From Rhodoferax sp. U11-2br (GTDB lineage Bacteria > Pseudomonadota > Gammaproteobacteria > Burkholderiales > Burkholderiaceae_C), in NCBI RefSeq assembly GCF_018619435.1, contig NZ_JAHFZF010000022.1, forward strand, positions 1-64,000: a stretch of DNA of 64,000 nt. Direction: 5' to 3'. Below the pieces are notes generated by a model, which searched no databases, had not been told where the DNA came from, and saw nothing but the letters and a program-made list of their open reading frames with translations. Position numbers and translations under genes: made by a program. This document shows positions 35,592 through 43,847 of this stretch, piece after piece (position 1 is the stretch's first letter; the number at the start of each line of letters is the position of its first letter).

Positions 35592-36061
35592 GCTGCTCCT
35601 GCCAAAACAAGGGTGGACAGCCCATGGGAGCCATCTGGGAGGTAAGTGTGCGCACTGCCCTCCAGGTCTCCCTGGTGCGAGACCTTGAAGATGAGCAGCA
35701 CCACGAAATTTGCGCCCACACGCACGTCCATCACGATATCAAGCATCGACTGGTGGTCCGTCGGGCTGGGCTGCACGGAGAAACTAGGATGCGAGTGCCA
35801 CTCGCCAAGGTAGTTGAACCGCTCGTAGTCGTGGCCAGACTGATTGAAGAATTTTCTGAGGGCACGCAGCGCCGACTGAGTCTGTCTGACGAAGCTGGCG
35901 AAACGCCCCCCTCCCTGCACCGACAGGTGTCGGACGGCGAAGTGCCCTGGGCCCACGTGCTCGCCCATCAAGACACCGCCGCATTCGTCGGTGCCCGCTG
36001 CCTTCAGCGCCTTGCGCAGTGCCTGCTGAACATCCACGGGGATAGTGACGGTCAACATCAA
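35588..36061 (-). CDS. cap3: CBASS Cap3, JAMM-family isopeptidase
   Basis: A 157-residue JAB/MPN metalloprotease. The JAMM zinc set is intact: E26 (TDECGGVLMG), H89 and H91 (LGEWHSHPSF), then D102 (PSPTDHQSML). Cap3 removes the CD-NTase from proteins to which Cap2 has joined it. It overlaps cap2 and cap4 by ATGA at both ends. Confidence 0.87.
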   Translation of the reverse strand: MMLTVTIPVDVQQALRKALKAAGTDECGGVLMGEHVGPGHFAVRHLSVQGGGRFASFVRQTQSALRALRKFFNQSGHDYERFNYLGEWHSHPSFSVQPSPTDHQSMLDIVMDVRVGANFVVLLIFKVSHQGDLEGSAHTYLPDGSHGLSTLVLAGAA

Positions 36062-37788
36062 TGCTCACCGAACATGTCGATGAGTTCCCCGAGCGCCACC
36101 AATGACTCATCCGAGAAGGTCGGTGCCTCTGGGGCCTCTGCGGCGCGCGGGCAGGCTATCGGGTGCGTGTCGAAGGGCGCCTCAAAAATCCATGCCTTCT
36201 GGAATCCGATGAGGTAGGCTGCGTGTGGAAACCTGGGTGCATCCTTGCCAATAAGGGCATCGATGGCGAATTGCGTGAGCGACGCTGCCAATGAGCTTAC
36301 CTCGGCATCTCCGGCCACGAAGACCGCTTCTTCGACTTCGGCGTCGTAGTTCTGTGCGTGCTTGAACGGCGCCTCAGGCATGCCGGCCAGGTACTCGTGA
36401 ACGGCTTTGCGTACTTCTAAAGGCGCCGCATCCAAGCCTGGCAGACTGCGTGCCATAAGCGCGCCGATGCCACCAGCAAACACTTCACCCCAGACGATTG
36501 GCACCTTGCGCCGCGTGCAGATGGCTGCAATGGACGAGAACACCTTCTGGCTCGCTGTGGCGTCGACGACAAGGTCGCATGCCGCGATTTGCTCCAACAC
36601 GGTGGTGTTGTACGAAGAGCTTTCTTGGCCGGCAAAGCGAAATGAACGGCATGCCACATCCGCGGCCGGATGAACCAGCCGAATTGCGCTTTGGACCGCA
36701 TCCACCTTGTCGTAGCCCATAGAAGACCAGTCGAGCTGATTGCGCAACAGGTTGGAGGGCTTGAGAAAGTCGTCGTCAATGAGCAGGAAACGCGGGACGC
36801 CCGAACGCGCCAGCGACACGGCTACCTTGCTACCAACGGAGCCGAGACCGACAATGGCAATCCTTTTCTGCTGGAGGACAGCATTGCGCTCGGGTTGCCT
36901 TACTTGTCCTTTGTCAGCGCAGTCCACGGCAAAGTACTCGACTGCGGTACTGCCTTCCGCACTCTTAAAGAGGGCGATTGGTCGCAACCGCAGTTGTCCG
37001 TCTGCCAACAACAGGAAGCCTGCTTGCTGCTCGTCGTCCTGCCACGGCCAGCGGCCCTTCGCCTTCAGGACATCACGGAGTACTGCCTGGTCCTTGACGG
37101 GATTGGGCAGCGATGCCCATTCATCGCACCAGACGACGAATCCCTTGCGGACCCAGGACGCAAAGGCATTTGGGTCGGAAATTTCCTTGGGCACGCCAAA
37201 TTCCAAAGCGGCCTCGCCTTCGCCGAGTTGTGTTGCGACCGCGACGAACTCAGGTCGGCGGTGGAGTGTTCCCACAGAAAGGGCGATAGATGTTTCACGA
37301 GATGCTGCCATCAACGCAGACTGAAGTTGCTGAGTCACTATGAATCGCGACGTCTCTACGCGAACGCGCTGCCCAAGCGTTTGCTCATGACGCGAAGGCG
37401 CGGTGATGCCAATGGCGGGCCCGAATTTCTCATATGCCAACAGCATGTGGGTACTGACAACAAGGTCGGCACCGGTCACCCCCGCGTGCCAGTTGTCCGG
37501 CCCCCACTCGAGACATAGCGTGCCGGTCGACGGGTACTGATGGGCGCTCCAGGCCTCATCGGACTTGCGTGGCCGTACGTACGCTGGCGCCTCTGGAAAC
37601 AATGCGGGGTACACCAAGACAGCCTCGTGGACCTTCTCGTTCACCGTGATGTCGAAGTCGACACAGACATCCTTGCTTTCAGTTAAGCCCCACGCAAGCT
37701 TCGTCAGCCAAGGCGAAATGCTCGCGAGCCCATCCAGGCCACGGGTCTCGGCGCGCATTCGGATGGGTTGCTCGACCAATAGCCGCAT
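36058..37788 (-). CDS. cap2: CBASS Cap2, E1-E2 fusion
   Basis: A 576-residue fusion of an E2-like N-terminal domain and an E1-like adenylating domain. The candidate E2 cysteine is in STGTLCLEWGPDNW. The E1 nucleotide loop reads RIAIVGLGSVGSKVAVSLA, followed by FLLIDDDFLKPSNLLRNQLD, both standard for ThiF/E1 folds. Cap2 activates the C-terminus of the CD-NTase and attaches it to targets, which primes the synthase. ATG 37788 is chosen because it overlaps the CD-NTase stop (TGATG); the longer open frame lies inside that gene. Confidence 0.88.
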   Translation of the reverse strand: MRLLVEQPIRMRAETRGLDGLASISPWLTKLAWGLTESKDVCVDFDITVNEKVHEAVLVYPALFPEAPAYVRPRKSDEAWSAHQYPSTGTLCLEWGPDNWHAGVTGADLVVSTHMLLAYEKFGPAIGITAPSRHEQTLGQRVRVETSRFIVTQQLQSALMAASRETSIALSVGTLHRRPEFVAVATQLGEGEAALEFGVPKEISDPNAFASWVRKGFVVWCDEWASLPNPVKDQAVLRDVLKAKGRWPWQDDEQQAGFLLLADGQLRLRPIALFKSAEGSTAVEYFAVDCADKGQVRQPERNAVLQQKRIAIVGLGSVGSKVAVSLARSGVPRFLLIDDDFLKPSNLLRNQLDWSSMGYDKVDAVQSAIRLVHPAADVACRSFRFAGQESSSYNTTVLEQIAACDLVVDATASQKVFSSIAAICTRRKVPIVWGEVFAGGIGALMARSLPGLDAAPLEVRKAVHEYLAGMPEAPFKHAQNYDAEVEEAVFVAGDAEVSSLAASLTQFAIDALIGKDAPRFPHAAYLIGFQKAWIFEAPFDTHPIACPRAAEAPEAPTFSDESLVALGELIDMFGEH

Positions 37789-38795
37789 CAGGCAAATCCA
37801 GCCGGCTTGTTGGGAGGCACGACGGCGATGGCCGGAAACCCAAGATTGAGCCCGGCGCTTGCAATCGCGGCCGGGCGCAGCATGCTTGCCTTCTGAGCGG
37901 TTTTGCGGAAGCGGTCGCCAAAGACCCGCTGCCACTGCTCCAGTGCCTTATCAGCATCGGTTTCGCGTTGGGCACGCCGCACAAGCTTGGCATGCGCCTC
38001 GGTCAGGTCGTAGAAGCGCCTGAACTCTTCGGCCTTGACGCGCGAGAAAACGTCGTTGCCAGGGACGCTCGGGTCTTCCAGGCTTGGCACTAGGCCGGAC
38101 AGCACCATCCATCCGTATTCGTCGCGCACCGCCTCAAGGAACTTGGCGAACAGCTCCTCGTAGCTGGTCTCCTTGTAGTCCATATGCTTGGCCACCAAAG
38201 TCTCGAGGATGAAACCCTTAGGCCGCTTGAGGTGCGGCAGGTTCTCGCGACGCCACCACTTGACCAGCTTCACGAGCGGCACGAAATAGCCGTTGGCCTT
38301 CTTGTTAACAGCGTTGGCCCACTGGTTATGGCCGCGTGGATTGGTCACCAACCATTGCTCTTCACTCTTGTCCGCAATGAGCCAGCCACCTTCTTGCCAT
38401 GGGTTGGGGATGACCGGAACGACGTCCATCTCGACTGAGCCGAGGGAAACGCAGATGGAACGGCGATTGGCCTCGACCTCGGTATAGCCCAACGACCGCA
38501 CGGCCTTGCGCAGCGTGGCGATGACGTTACTCGGCAGGTCCAACTGCGTGTGATTGGTGACAACGATGATGTCCACGTCAGGGCGGCGCAACGTGCCGTT
38601 GGACTGCCGTGGTCGCAACGCCGTGTTCCGGGCATAGGAGCCGGAGAGGTACGTGTTGTCGTGAATGTGTTTGTAAGTCTCGTGCTGCTCCAGCTTGCCT
38701 CGAAGGGTCGTATGCGCGCTACTGCAAACCGACTTGGTCGTCGGACTAGGCTCAATCTCGGACAGGAAGTCGATGAATTGCTGCTGCGTTGCCAC
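37788..38795 (-). CDS. CBASS cyclic oligonucleotide synthase (CD-NTase)
   Basis: A 335-residue nucleotidyltransferase. The GS motif (LSGSYARNTAL, G52-S53), the paired acids D73 and D75 (RRPDVDIIVV) and third acid D124 (VEMDVVPVIP) are all present, so it should be active. It senses infection and makes a cyclic di- or trinucleotide that activates Cap4. Association with Cap4 and this Cap2/Cap3 set points to the CdnD group, but this cannot be settled by eye. The C-terminus ends in small residues (PAGFA), as required for conjugation by Cap2. It starts with GTG, preceded by AAGGA. Confidence 0.87.
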   Translation of the reverse strand: MATQQQFIDFLSEIEPSPTTKSVCSSAHTTLRGKLEQHETYKHIHDNTYLSGSYARNTALRPRQSNGTLRRPDVDIIVVTNHTQLDLPSNVIATLRKAVRSLGYTEVEANRRSICVSLGSVEMDVVPVIPNPWQEGGWLIADKSEEQWLVTNPRGHNQWANAVNKKANGYFVPLVKLVKWWRRENLPHLKRPKGFILETLVAKHMDYKETSYEELFAKFLEAVRDEYGWMVLSGLVPSLEDPSVPGNDVFSRVKAEEFRRFYDLTEAHAKLVRRAQRETDADKALEQWQRVFGDRFRKTAQKASMLRPAAIASAGLNLGFPAIAVVPPNKPAGFA

Positions 38796-38816
38796 TGTAT
38801 GGAATCCTTGAAATTA

Positions 38817-38837
38817 GCACTCACACAATGCGAGTGC
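38817..38837. promoter_or_regulatory. Inverted repeat at the CBASS transcription start, candidate operator
   Basis: GCACTC and GAGTGC are separated by nine bases and overlap the expected transcription start. A repressor bound here would block the strong promoter. No repressor gene is recognised beside it apart from the decayed XRE remnant at 38990. Confidence 0.45.
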
Positions 38838-38842
38838 CAAAC

Positions 38843-38871
38843 ACTATATACGCGGCTTTCTTACATGTCAA
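38843..38871 (-). promoter_or_regulatory. Sigma70 promoter of the CBASS operon
   Basis: On the minus strand TTGACA (38871-38866) and TATAGT (38848-38843) are separated by exactly 17 bases, nearly a perfect consensus. It would start transcription near 38836, about 40 bases ahead of the CD-NTase start. Confidence 0.75.
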
Positions 38872-38989
38872 TACACCACATATAGCGTTGTAGGCACCAA
38901 AGCTCACCCAATAGAAATAGCGAGTGAAAACGCCGTCAGCACGCAGATGACTTGCCATATAGCTGTTGTTTCATCCAGCAATATATAAC

Positions 38990-39240
38990 CATGAATGCAC
39001 TGGATGCCATTGACCAGCATCATCACGGTCAGGTCGTTTGGGTACCTCCGTGCACCATGCCAACGGCTGGTCCACCGACATCGTGCCCGACTTGGACTCC
39101 ATGTCAGTCCCCCGACTCTGGCCAACGCCAAGTCGAATGGCTGCCCCACCTTGGGTTATGCCCGCACGCTTGCGAGCGACCTGCAAAACGGATGAGCGCT
39201 CTTCAGAGCCCAGGATGGCGGACGACAAAACGACAATGGG
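38990..39240 (-). pseudogene. Decayed XRE-family (HipB-like) antitoxin remnant
   Basis: One frame reads VLQVARKRAGITQGGAAIRLG followed by DMESKSGTMSVDQPLAWC, a typical HipB-like helix-turn-helix. The expected continuation (a short DLTVMM-like strand) is found in a different frame (NDLTVMML), so at least one frameshift separates them. No HipA-like toxin gene is present. It is probably dead, though a truncated DNA-binding protein could be made. Confidence 0.5.
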
Positions 39241-39327
39241 TATGAGCGACACTTTCAATATCGCACACACCCATATTTTTGTTAAGGATTACGAAGCTGC
39301 CCTCGCCAATAAATCCGCAGAACTAGC

Positions 39328-39705
39328 TCACCCTGCTGAAATTTGTGACCATCCCGTCATGAACTTAGTAACTGCCTTCAAAATCGCGTCCACCGTAACG
39401 GCTTTACGAATTGCCGCAGCCAACTCTGTCGCCAATAGCGTAGTTTTGGCAGCCTCCTCCTTTGACGGAGGCTTAATCTGCCCTCCATTTGAGTTGAGGA
39501 ACGCGCTATAGCTCTTCTCCAGCACAACAATTTGGCTGGTAATGTATGCGGCTGCCCCGGCAGCTCGAACAATCTCTTCAGGAGGGGATATTCCGTCGCT
39601 TATCACATCTTCTAAGTACCGCTTCTCGGCACCGAGTACGTTACGCACAGAAATATAGTTGCGAACATACTCACCAACCGCTTCAAGCTCATCTTTTTTA
39701 GCCAT
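39328..39705 (-). CDS. Hypothetical helical protein in a three-gene module
   Basis: A 125-residue protein starting MAKKDELEAVGEYVRNYI, preceded by a GGGGGG ribosome-binding site. It is almost wholly helical with no signal peptide, so probably cytoplasmic. No family is recognised. It is the last of three same-strand genes, after two lipoproteins, and shares their lower GC content. Confidence 0.62.
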   Translation of the reverse strand: MAKKDELEAVGEYVRNYISVRNVLGAEKRYLEDVISDGISPPEEIVRAAGAAAYITSQIVVLEKSYSAFLNSNGGQIKPPSKEEAAKTTLLATELAAAIRKAVTVDAILKAVTKFMTGWSQISAG

Positions 39706-39743
39706 AGTAGCCCCCCGTATTAGCTGTCCAAGAACTTTCAGGA

Positions 39744-40310
39744 TTACCTTGGAGCGGAAGCCGCGGTTGCGGCCGCAACCGCAGTTGCAGCCTTACCGTC
39801 ACTGATGTTTTTATTAATCGTTTGCACATGGGCAGCCAGCTCAGACAATCGCTGCTGGTTGGTAAGCTCTCGGCCAAACACTGCCAATTTCTGTTGGAAG
39901 GCCGTCTCCGCGGCAGTGGTACTCGGAAGGGGGCTTAGCAATTTTGCGGAGCCCTCCGCAATAGCACTACGCTCTGACACATTAGCACTAGCAAGCGCCC
40001 CTAATGCCGTAACCGCCACCGTTAACCGCTGAGTTATTCGGATTGTCGCTGTATCCTCGACAGCCCCCAACACCACATCACTATGGGTAAGCGTCTCTCT
40101 GTAAGTAACACCGTCCGATTTGTAGCGACCAAGTGATTGTGCAAGGGCTTTTTCCGACTCAATCTCTTGTTTTTCAAACGCAGTCATTTCTTGAGCTCGC
40201 TTATTAGCAAGAGAAACCCCATTATTCGCATACTGGAGAACTTCTTTCGGTGTCGCACAGCCCGCAAGAAGGACAAATGCACAAAGTGAAACCATGGTGA
40301 TGACTCGCAT
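39744..40310 (-). CDS. Hypothetical lipoprotein, 188 residues
   Basis: The signal ends with a clear lipobox (FVLLAGCATP). The mature part is helical with heptad-like patterns (LANKRAQEMTAFEKQEIESE) and an alanine-rich C-terminus. ATG 40310 follows GGAGTGA, one base after the stop of the upstream gene. No family is recognised. It is probably anchored in a membrane and may pair with the larger lipoprotein at 40312. Confidence 0.68.
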   Translation of the reverse strand: MRVITMVSLCAFVLLAGCATPKEVLQYANNGVSLANKRAQEMTAFEKQEIESEKALAQSLGRYKSDGVTYRETLTHSDVVLGAVEDTATIRITQRLTVAVTALGALASANVSERSAIAEGSAKLLSPLPSTTAAETAFQQKLAVFGRELTNQQRLSELAAHVQTINKNISDGKAATAVAAATAASAPR

Positions 40311-40311
40311 A

Positions 40312-41853
40312 TCACTTCACTCCAATATTAAGCAGTAAGACCGCATTTACGAAGTCTGAGATTTGTTTGTCCTTAACCCCCGTGGTTGAGTACAGCGCAA
40401 GTTGGTCAGAAGTCGCCCCAAGCAACGCATCCCACTGCATTACCGACGACTCCGAGTATCCCAGCGCAATCTCGCTCTCAAGAGCGTCCAGCTCAAGCTG
40501 AAGCTTATCGACTTTTGGACGTATCCTAAAGGTGAGGTCAAGATACCTGATGGTGATATCCCATACTTGGTACTTCTCTTTAAGACTGGGAGTGTTCTTA
40601 GTCGTAAGTTCCTTATTGGCGGGCACATCTAAAACAGAAACCATTGATTGCGAGAGCAAGGTTCCAGGCAATTTTGCGGTGCGCTCTGCGAGCATTAAAT
40701 AGTCACCGGCCAACTGAGTAAGTAACTGCTTTTGGTCCGATAAAAGCTTAATTCGAGCCTTGCGAGTAGCGATATCTCGGCTGGCTGAATCCAGAGCTAT
40801 TTGCGCCAACTTCTTTTGTATCAGATATGGCGTCAAGTCGACGCTCTTTGCAGCCGTCAGTTCTTCCTGGGTGGTCTTCCAAAGGTCCGGAAACAGCGAG
40901 GCAATCAAGGTTACCTTAGAAGACTCAACAGTTGACGCATCTACGGCCTTGTCCCCCGTCACTACATCGATAAAAGCGTTTATGGAGTCAATTTTTGTCT
41001 GAGACAGATATGCCACTGAAGCGGCATCCTGAGCGGCACTCAATTTAGCTAGAGCAGATTTGATATCCGCTGCAGTCTTTTGGATTTTCGACCCATCGGA
41101 TGCTTGAGCTGGTGCGGAGTCCTCCAAGTACTTTTTAACGTCATCTCGAGCGACTTTTTGCAGAGCAGTTAGGTCCGCGAGGGCAGCCTCTTCCGCCTTA
41201 ATAGCCTTGCTTAGTTGTTCGATACGCCCTCGAAGTACCACCTTCGACATAGACTCATTGGCACTTTTGATTAATTCACAATGACCAAGATAGTTTTCAA
41301 TTTGCGGAGAAAAGGCTACACCAGCATTTGATGAACCATTATTACGAGCCCACTCTTCCGCACGCTTTCTTTCAGGGGAATCAGTTAGCATCTGAGCACA
41401 GGTCGGCATTGGCACTCTCGCAGCTGCAAAGGCCAATGGCACCGACGGATTAATATCCCCTTCCGCTTGCCTTATCGTTGACAGGGCCTTCCGAATAACA
41501 GTCAAATCGCTCGCGATGAGCCCTCCGGTCAGTTCGTTGGCACCCGTATCATTGGCCAAAACAGCCAACATTACCTTAACCGTATGCGTCTTATCGCGAC
41601 TTAGGGCTAGAGTACGAATAAGCGCATCCCGTTGCGTCAAAGCCAGGCTGTCAACCAGTGCCTGCTGCTCCGCAAGAATTTTCTCGCGATTAGCCCGGAT
41701 AGTTTTGAATTTGTCTGCATAGGATATTTTGGGATAGCTTTCGGTGAGCTCTTTTCCCTGCTTCTCTCGGGTTTCACTATGGAACGCACACCCGCTAAGC
41801 ACCAAAATGGACGTCAAAAGACTCCCCACCCCTCGCCACGTCATTATTTGCAT
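40312..41853 (-). CDS. Hypothetical large helical lipoprotein, 513 residues
   Basis: The signal has a lipobox (ILVLSGCAFHS). The mature protein is almost wholly helical, with coiled-coil stretches (EQLSKAIKAEEAALADLTAL, IATRKARIKLLSDQKQLL). No catalytic motif or family is recognised. ATG 41853 follows AGAGGGA. First gene of the three-gene module. The region is noticeably richer in A and T than the comEC and TpsA genes beside the element, which suggests a separate origin. Confidence 0.7.
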   Translation of the reverse strand: MQIMTWRGVGSLLTSILVLSGCAFHSETREKQGKELTESYPKISYADKFKTIRANREKILAEQQALVDSLALTQRDALIRTLALSRDKTHTVKVMLAVLANDTGANELTGGLIASDLTVIRKALSTIRQAEGDINPSVPLAFAAARVPMPTCAQMLTDSPERKRAEEWARNNGSSNAGVAFSPQIENYLGHCELIKSANESMSKVVLRGRIEQLSKAIKAEEAALADLTALQKVARDDVKKYLEDSAPAQASDGSKIQKTAADIKSALAKLSAAQDAASVAYLSQTKIDSINAFIDVVTGDKAVDASTVESSKVTLIASLFPDLWKTTQEELTAAKSVDLTPYLIQKKLAQIALDSASRDIATRKARIKLLSDQKQLLTQLAGDYLMLAERTAKLPGTLLSQSMVSVLDVPANKELTTKNTPSLKEKYQVWDITIRYLDLTFRIRPKVDKLQLELDALESEIALGYSESSVMQWDALLGATSDQLALYSTTGVKDKQISDFVNAVLLLNIGVK

Positions 41854-42247
41854 TGGTTTCCCTCTTTAATATGACTAACGCGTGCAATGAGACCATCATC
41901 AACAAAGCGGGGTGAGCATAGCAAAGGCTAATACATCTCGTCTAGTGTGGTTTTGAATTTATTTTGGTAGCCACTTGAAAATGCTATCAATTTAAATGAC
42001 GAAACGAGATTGAGGCATTGATGACTATACCCGTCAGCTTCAAGCTGCAATAGAAAAACCGCCTTGAGGGGCTGCTGTGAAGGAGTTACGGGCACGCACC
42101 GTGCGGGTGATGCGGGTTGGGCACCTGATAGCAATGGCCAGCTTTCATCAAGTACGTCCTGCCGTCTTCGCGATACGCCATATTGGTGCGGCTGCAGCCC
42201 GTGTAAAGGCCTTGTCGATTACCGCTTAAGGCGATTACCCTTGATTC
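41854..42247. other. AT-rich control region and segment with a conserved-looking tail
   Basis: The first 200 bases are AT-rich and should hold the promoter of the three-gene module. The next 190 bases are GC-rich and lead into the terminator at 42248; short frames occur on both strands (for example a 39-codon frame from 42111) but none is convincing. An untranslated RNA ending at the terminator is possible. Confidence 0.35.
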
Positions 42248-42275
42248 AAGGCCGCATCTTTACCGATGCGGCCTT
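42248..42275 (+). terminator. Intrinsic terminator
   Basis: A near-perfect stem, AAGGCCGCATC with GATGCGGCCTT around a six-base loop, is followed by TTGCTTTT on the plus strand. No plus-strand gene is recognised directly upstream, so it may end an RNA or block transcription entering from outside the element. Confidence 0.7.
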
Positions 42276-42290
42276 TTGCTTTTAGGGGCA

Positions 42291-42479
42291 TTACTTTGGG
42301 AGTTGAAGGAACCTTGCTTCCAACCCCCTTGCGCTCAATCGTTTGTTCCCAAACTTCAATCGCCACACCACCAGCGTCCCAACACGCTCCGGGTCAATCT
42401 CAGCATCGAACTGCCTAATCGTTGCGCATAAGGCCGCCCGGTCAGCAGTCAGTTTCTGCAAGCGCGTCGCCAGACGCAT
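42291..42479 (-). CDS. Possible small helical protein
   Basis: A 62-codon frame from ATG 42479 (MRLATRLQKLTADRAALC). The start of the product is amphipathic and protein-like, but there is no strong ribosome-binding site and no known family. It may be the remnant of a larger gene at the transposon end. Confidence 0.3.
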   Translation of the reverse strand: MRLATRLQKLTADRAALCATIRQFDAEIDPERVGTLVVWRLKFGNKRLSARGLEARFLQLPK

Positions 42480-42647
42480 TCGCGCCGTAGGCTCAGAGCT
42501 GCAACTTATGCCCAGTTAATCGTTTCTGACACTAACTTATGTTCCAAAAAAAAGTTTCAATAATTGGAGCGCTTCACGGCCAACGGGAGTTGCCCAAGTG
42601 TTGGCCGGGCATCTCGCGCCCTCCGGTCGTCCAGGGCCAGCACTAAC

Positions 42648-42911
42648 CTCAGGGAACAACTCTTTTGTTCACAATTCAGCCGCTGCAAAACTTTCGATTT
42701 AGCTGGGGAAGAACTCTTTTGTTCAGTCGGTGGCCGGGGGCAGCGCAAAGGCGGCACCCGCGCGTCGGCTACACACCGTCCCAGGGAACAACTTTCTTAG
42801 CGGGCAATTGTTCACAACTCAACCGGGTTTTAAACAGAAACCTCGGACTGCCAGTAGTGGTGCGGGTTTGCGGGGATTTCGGTCAGGGAAGAACTTTTTT
42901 GTCGCCAACCA
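42648..42911 (-). repeat. Right transposon end with four TnsB-type binding sites
   Basis: Inverted relative to the left end, the motif occurs near 42648, 42702, 42780 and 42881 (for example CAGGGAACAACTCTTTTG and CAGGGAAGAACTTTTTTG). The sites are spread over about 260 bases, more widely than at the left end. The stretch 42480-42647 between the small frame and the first site holds nothing recognised. Confidence 0.85.
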
Positions 42912-42916
42912 TCGAT
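42912..42916. repeat. Target site duplication, right copy (TCGAT)
   Basis: Identical to 12151-12155 and directly outside the right end. Confidence 0.85.
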
Positions 42917-43540
42917 CGCGCCTTGGTCACCGGTGACCAAGGCCGCCAACACACCGGCAGCGCGTGCGTCGGGCACCCTGGCAAAAATGGACGCCCGCGC
43001 CTGTTGACGCAAACCGTCCACCGGGTGTAGCCCGGTTTTCCCCAGGCGCTGGGGCGGCGGGTCGCGACGGCCAGCGCGCACATAACCGGTGGCCTGCACA
43101 CCTTGCTCCCACTGCCACAGCTCGTAGTCAAAGCCGTGCGGGTTGAGGCCACCATGTGGCGCTTTGAGCCGCACATTGAACCGCCAACGCTCACCCGCCT
43201 GCAGCGCAGACGATGTGTTTTGCAGCTCCCCCGTCGGATCACTCGCGCCATCCCCCTGGCCAAACACACCGCTGTACCAGGCCAGCTCCAGGCGCTGTGG
43301 CAGCGCCACCGGCTGCCCATCCAGTCGGGCAGTTTCCGGCTCAAAACGAAAACGCATGCCCCCTTCAAAAGGCTGCGGCAAACCGGCCACCACACCGCTG
43401 ACCGCAATGTCTCGCCCCTCCAGCGCTGGCGCCAGGGCCGAGTCGACAAACACCGTGGCCCGCCATCCGGTGATGCCCACCGCCAACGCCACAAAAGCCA
43501 GACCACTGGCGAGCGCCGCCGAGTGCCCATATGCTTTTAA

Positions 43541-43587
43541 ATAAATAGCTATCAGCCCATATCCTATAAGGGCCAGAAGCACAAAAA
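43541..43587 (+). repeat. Short dispersed repeat, copy D (in frame inside comEC)
   Basis: It reads AATAGCTATCAGCCCATATC and then CTATAAGGGCCAGAAGC, the closest match to copy A. On the coding strand it forms part of a membrane helix (VLLALIGYGLIAIYL), so its translation is tolerated in a hydrophobic segment. Confidence 0.55.
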
Positions 43588-43847
43588 GCACATAAATGCG
43601 AGAGGGCCACAGTGCCGCCTGCTGCAGCTGCAAGGCGCTGCCCGCCAGGATCCCCAGCAGCGCAGGCGTTAAGCCCGGCAGACGCTGCACTGTCGTGTGG
43701 GGAGAAGGGCCATGAAGCTCGGGCATGCCAACATGCTAACGCCCGGCCTGGGCGCTGTGGGGCCAACAATGCCAGCTGCGGCGCAAGCAGTCCATCCACG
43801 AATCAGGCCGAGCTTGATCGCCCCCACAACATCAGAACAGCGTGGGG

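Larger units (their letters stand above)
12156..42911 (+). mobile_element. Tn7-like transposon (tnsA-tnsB-tnsC-tniQ) carrying defence cargo
   Basis: A 30,756-bp element inserted in comEC. Its ends are bounded by TCGAT duplications and each holds four related sites in opposite orientation (left 12162-12298, right 42648-42903). The outermost spacing resembles Tn7: about 8 bases separate the terminus from ACAAAA in both. The transposase set is complete: TnsA-type endonuclease, DDE transposase TnsB, AAA+ regulator TnsC and target selector TniQ, with catalytic residues intact. I saw no TnsE and no CRISPR-Cas genes. The element carries cargo on both sides of the tns operon, about 12.7 kb to the left and 11.9 kb to the right; Tn7 itself has the tns genes at one end. 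Confidence 0.93.
42912..43726 (-). pseudogene. comEC: comEC, 5' part, cut off by the transposon
   Basis: The N-terminal 271 codons of ComEC, starting MPELHGPSPHTTVQRLPG. It has the first membrane helices and the DUF4131-type soluble domain (ISVSG-like DIAVSGVVAGLPQPFEGG, FNVRLKAPHGGLNPHGFDYE), and ends in the conserved GVLAALVTGDQGAID just where the element enters. The frame runs on for 27 codons into the transposon before a stop at 42830. Such a product would lack the channel and nuclease-like domains and should be inactive. Confidence 0.92.

Noticed and set aside
42111-42230. 39-codon frame (MRVGHLIAMASFHQ) before the terminator
   Set aside because: Open frames exist on both strands here and nothing favours this one; it could be part of an untranslated RNA.
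12156-42911. CRISPR-associated transposon
   Set aside because: No Cas genes and no spaced repeat array were seen; the set is plain tnsABC plus tniQ.
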